The notes under the pieces: generated by a model
Seen by the model: the letters and a program-made list of their open reading frames with translations, nothing else
Databases searched by the model: none
Told to the model about the DNA's origin: nothing
Program-made: the position numbers and the translations under genes
Assembly (NCBI GenBank): GCA_005776365.1
Contig: SXPK01000004.1
Span: forward strand, 1-38,236
From: Planctomycetia bacterium
Lineage (GTDB): Bacteria > Planctomycetota > UBA1135 > UBA2386
Direction of reading: 5' to 3'
DNA: 38,236 nucleotides
Shown here: positions 36,364 to 38,236 of the stretch, piece after piece
Layout: each line of letters opens with the position of its first letter
Position numbering within the stretch: position 1 is the first letter of the stretch

Positions 36364-36525
36364 GAAGTGGTATCACAACAAATCGGCAAGCGAGGCAGGG
36401 CAACGAAGACCGAGGGCAAGGAGCGAGTTCGCAGCGGAATCCGTAGATTCCACGGAGAACTCGTGACGCCGCCATCGGGCTTCGGGGCCGGCCGCAGCTG
36501 CCGAGGTGTCGTGAAGCCACTTCTA
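36362..36525. repeat. MITE-like element B (164 bp)
   Basis: Imperfect terminal inverted repeats: TAGAAGTGGTATCACAAC at 36362 and its near reverse complement ending CCACTTCTA at 36525 (about 3 mismatches). The central palindrome is GGAATC-CGTA-GATTCC. Reverse-complemented, it matches element C closely, including a 24-bp identical block (36470-36493 here, 37904-37927 in C). Confidence 0.8.
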
Positions 36526-36656
36526 CCAATCGGTTGTGCGATCCGGTGTCTTGGATCCGAGGCGAACCGCGAGCGCGCATCACTCCGGGCGCGTTCCCAT
36601 CGGCGCGGGTGCAAACGTGCTACCACCTGCCGGTGCTGCACTTGCGTGAGCACCGC

Positions 36657-36662
36657 TAGGGT
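36657..36662 (+). promoter_or_regulatory. Putative -10 box of cupin gene 1
   Basis: TAGGGT ends 6 nt before ATG 36669; leaderless geometry as at other genes here. No clear -35. Confidence 0.35.
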
Positions 36663-36668
36663 ATTGGC

Positions 36669-37034
36669 ATGACAAACAGCATTGAGACGAGGCGATTCGA
36701 CACGCCGGACCAAGCCCTCGATATGAAGGAGTTTGGCGGCATTTCCATTATCAAGATGCGCGACGGGACGGCAGGAATGCGCGCCGTGTTCGAGCCGGGT
36801 TGGACTTGGGAGAAGGACGAGAAGCCCTTGCTGGGCAATCCGAATTCGTGCCCGATGAAGCACACGGGTTACTGCATCGCAGGTCGGTTGGTCGTCCGCA
36901 TGGTGGATAGCAACAAAGAGACCCGGATTGCGAAGGGTGACTTCTTCGAAATCCCAGCGGGTCACGATGCCTACGTCGAAGGCAATGAGCGCGTGGAGCT
37001 GATCCTGTTCGCAGCGCCAGCGCACGCCCACTGA
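36669..37034 (+). CDS. Cupin-domain protein 1
   Basis: 121 residues, a single small cupin barrel. The metal-site region is MKHTGYCIAGRLVVRMVDSNKETRIAKGDFFEIPAGHDAYVEGNE: His near 66 in KHTGY and His in PAGHDA are two usual metal ligands, with Gly turns between strands. It resembles cupins that sense or bind small ligands, and no catalytic partner is seen. ATG 36669 has no strong SD but a -10-like TAGGGT 6 nt before. It sits between MITE-like elements B and D, so its surroundings differ from the core genes. Confidence 0.82.
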   Translation: MTNSIETRRFDTPDQALDMKEFGGISIIKMRDGTAGMRAVFEPGWTWEKDEKPLLGNPNSCPMKHTGYCIAGRLVVRMVDSNKETRIAKGDFFEIPAGHDAYVEGNERVELILFAAPAHAH

Positions 37035-37073
37035 GCCGTCGGTCGGGGGCTAGCAGCCCTGACCCCACGCGAG

Positions 37074-37094
37074 GCTCCGCGGGATCTGCGGAGC
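37074..37094 (+). terminator. Hairpin after cupin gene 1
   Basis: GCTCCGC (37074-37080) and GCGGAGC (37088-37094) form a perfect 7-bp stem with a 7-nt loop, 39 bp after the stop. No U-tract; could also be the arm of a degraded repeat element, since TAGCAGCCC at 37051 matches the end of element A. Confidence 0.45.
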
Positions 37095-37251
37095 TGCAGC
37101 TTCACGACGCCTCGCCGGCGGCTTTCGGCCACATCGCCCGATGATTGCGTCGTGGGATCGCAGCGGAATCCACCGATCTTGCTGCGGGTTCGCTGCTCGC
37201 CCTAGTTCTTCGGCACTCGACCTTGCGGGCTTGCTGGTGGTGGAACCGCTA
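37093..37251. repeat. Diverged MITE-like element D
   Basis: Aligns over its length with element C and with the reverse complement of element B: CTTCACGACGCCTCG near the left end, a GCAGCGGAATCCACCGATC centre, and GTGGTGGAACCGCTA at the right end. Many substitutions and small gaps, so an old copy. Preceded by an A-type end sequence at 37051. It fills most of the gap between the two cupin genes; no gene is supported there. Confidence 0.6.
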
Positions 37252-37421
37252 CCTCCCCGCATCGGCTTCACAGACCGCCACACCGAGCCAGGGTCCCTGC
37301 CAAGTGGCGCCGGTTGCGCTCCCTCGATTCAGGCCAAAGCCGCGGGTCGCGGTGTCATCAGGGTGCGTCGCGCGCGGGCCGTTGTGTTCCGCGCCGCCAC
37401 CGCCTACAGCTAGGCGTACTT

Positions 37422-37874
37422 GTGAGCGGCCCTATCGTTCAAAGCCAAGATGAGGCGCCGCGTCCTTTGGAGATCGGCGGCTTCCAAATCACCGTGCTCG
37501 CCTCGACCGAGCAGACCGGAGGCTACGAGTTGTTCCGCATCGTCGGGCCTGCCGGAACGGGTCCGGGTCCCCATCATCACCCGTGGGATGAGTCGTTCTT
37601 CGTGCTGCGTGGTTCGGTGCACTGCGGCGTCGACGACCGAGAAGTTCTTGCGACGGCGGGAGCCCTGATCCACGTGCCAGCAGGTTGCACGCACTGGTTC
37701 CGATTCGCAGAAGGCGGCGGCGAGTTCTTTTCGGTCACCTCGCGCGGCAACGCATCGCGGATGTTCCGTGCTTTTGACCAAGGCGTGAACTGGGCCGCGC
37801 CGGATCGAGCCGCGCTCATCGCTCTCGCCGCAAGCTACGGGCAGATCGTCAAGACCAACGCGGAGCCGAAGTAG
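37422..37874 (+). CDS. Cupin-domain protein 2
   Basis: 150 residues. The cupin metal motif 1 is GPHHHPWDESFFVLRG (two His plus Glu in GX5HXHX3-4EX6G order), and motif 2 is PAGCTHWFRF, the classic single-domain cupin. The long upstream frame is unlikely: it would add Arg-rich residues, so GTG 37422 is taken as start. The stop codon TAG (37872-37874) is formed by the left end of MITE-like element C: the element begins with these three bases, so insertion there may have replaced the original C-terminus. Substrate unknown. Flanked by elements D and C. Confidence 0.83.
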   Translation: MSGPIVQSQDEAPRPLEIGGFQITVLASTEQTGGYELFRIVGPAGTGPGPHHHPWDESFFVLRGSVHCGVDDREVLATAGALIHVPAGCTHWFRFAEGGGEFFSVTSRGNASRMFRAFDQGVNWAAPDRAALIALAASYGQIVKTNAEPK

Positions 37875-38033
37875 AAGTGCTTTCACAGCACCCCGGCAGC
37901 TGTGGCCGGCCCCGAAGCCCGATGGCGACGTCGTGAGCGCTCTGCGGAATCCACGGATCCGCTACGTACTCATTCCTTGCCGTTGGTCGTCGCTGCCCGG
38001 CTTCGCTTGCCGAGCGTTGTGAAACCACTGCTA
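37872..38033. repeat. MITE-like element C (162 bp), inverted relative to B
   Basis: Terminal inverted repeats with about 3 mismatches: TAGAAGTGCTTTCAC at the left and CCACTGCTA at the right, TA at both ends. Near-identical in many blocks to the reverse complement of element B, with a GGAATCCACGGATCC-type central palindrome. Its left end overlaps the stop of cupin 2. Confidence 0.8.
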
Positions 38034-38213
38034 GCGTCGTGGCTCCTGTCGGTCGGCGGCCATGCCGCACGAAGGCAGCGAGAGCTAGCGATCGCCAGTC
38101 GTGATGCGCAGCGCATCACCGCCCCTCCGCCTCGGCTCTTGCCGCGCCCCGGTCTGTCGCTACCATCCTGCGCTCCCCAGGGGGCTTCACCGCCCTCGCA
38201 ATTCGACTAGGGT
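38034..38213. other. Intergenic region before the tRNA gene
   Basis: No gene is supported. It holds the 19-bp palindrome at 38101-38119 and must carry the tRNA promoter, but no clear -35/-10 pair is recognised. Confidence 0.5.
38101..38119. repeat. 19-bp palindrome
   Basis: GTGATGCGC and GCGCATCAC mirror each other around a single A at 38110. It lies in the gap between element C and the tRNA. Could be an operator or a terminator hairpin; no U-tract. Confidence 0.6.
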
Positions 38214-38236
38214 CGGAGCGTAGCGCAGCCTGTTAG
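38214..38236 (+). tRNA. Probable tRNA-Pro, 5' part only
   Basis: CGGAGCG (acceptor strand), then TA at positions 8-9, GCGC D-stem and AGCCTGTTAG D-loop start match the beginning of bacterial tRNA-Pro genes. The window ends inside the D-loop, so the anticodon is not visible and the amino acid is an inference. The loop has TT where G18-G19 is usual, which may be a real variant. Confidence 0.6.

Noticed and set aside
36198-38033. CRISPR array or riboswitch as explanation of repeats
   Set aside because: Units are ~160 bp with inverted terminal repeats and differing orientation, not short direct repeats with spacers.

Overview
The window is a GC-rich, gene-dense bacterial chromosome segment: 28 protein-coding genes (one cut by the left edge) and the 5' end of one tRNA (cut by the right edge). 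No rRNA, CRISPR array, prophage or intact insertion sequence is visible. The best guess for the host is a Planctomycetota lineage related to the deep-branching marine isolates, not the model Pirellula group. This is an inference from family content: a giant Ser/Thr kinase-TPR-GAF-sigma54 hybrid regulator, CHRD proteins, MauG-type di-haem proteins, and a recurring ~110-residue C-terminal module (pattern ...YGQWLxxDPxGPxGFxSS...) on several exported proteins.

Layout. 1-5.0 kb (minus strand): the truncated hybrid regulator and a three-CHRD exported protein. 5.1-10.1 kb: an orphan Imm49-like gene, divergent from an exported DUF1028 protein, a YceI-like protein, a polytopic membrane protein and a MinD/ParA-type ATPase. 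10.2-16.2 kb: a PIG-L deacetylase, an exported EF-hand-like-repeat protein, a sodium:solute symporter and alanine racemase. 16.2-21.2 kb: a lipoprotein and a TetR regulator (minus strand), divergent from a BtpA-family protein, a GT4 glycosyltransferase and an outer-membrane-like protein. 21.2-26.9 kb: two translationally coupled, catalytically degenerate M16 peptidase homologues, then a divergent PTS Enzyme I homologue. 27-30.5 kb: tandem di-haem cytochrome c peroxidase/MauG paralogues. 30.7-36.0 kb: a HhH-GPD DNA glycosylase divergent from a plus-strand run of tRNA-dihydrouridine synthase, GalT-like uridylyltransferase and an L-arabinokinase-like GHMP kinase, followed by a small anchored protein. 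36.0-38.2 kb: two cupin genes embedded in a cluster of ~160-bp TA-ended inverted-repeat elements (MITE-like), followed by the start of a probable tRNA-Pro gene.

Functional links visible in the sequence. GalT and the GHMP kinase overlap by four bases, which suggests a kinase/uridylyltransferase sugar-activation pair. The two M16 homologues overlap by ATGA and probably form a non-proteolytic heterodimer. Five exported proteins share a C-terminal module that may be a common sorting or attachment unit. Several genes have a TAnnnT box 6-8 nt before the start codon, suggesting leaderless mRNAs. The least described items are the MITE-like cluster, the shared C-terminal module, the sigma54 activator with a substituted Walker A lysine, and the Enzyme I homologue lacking its catalytic cysteine.
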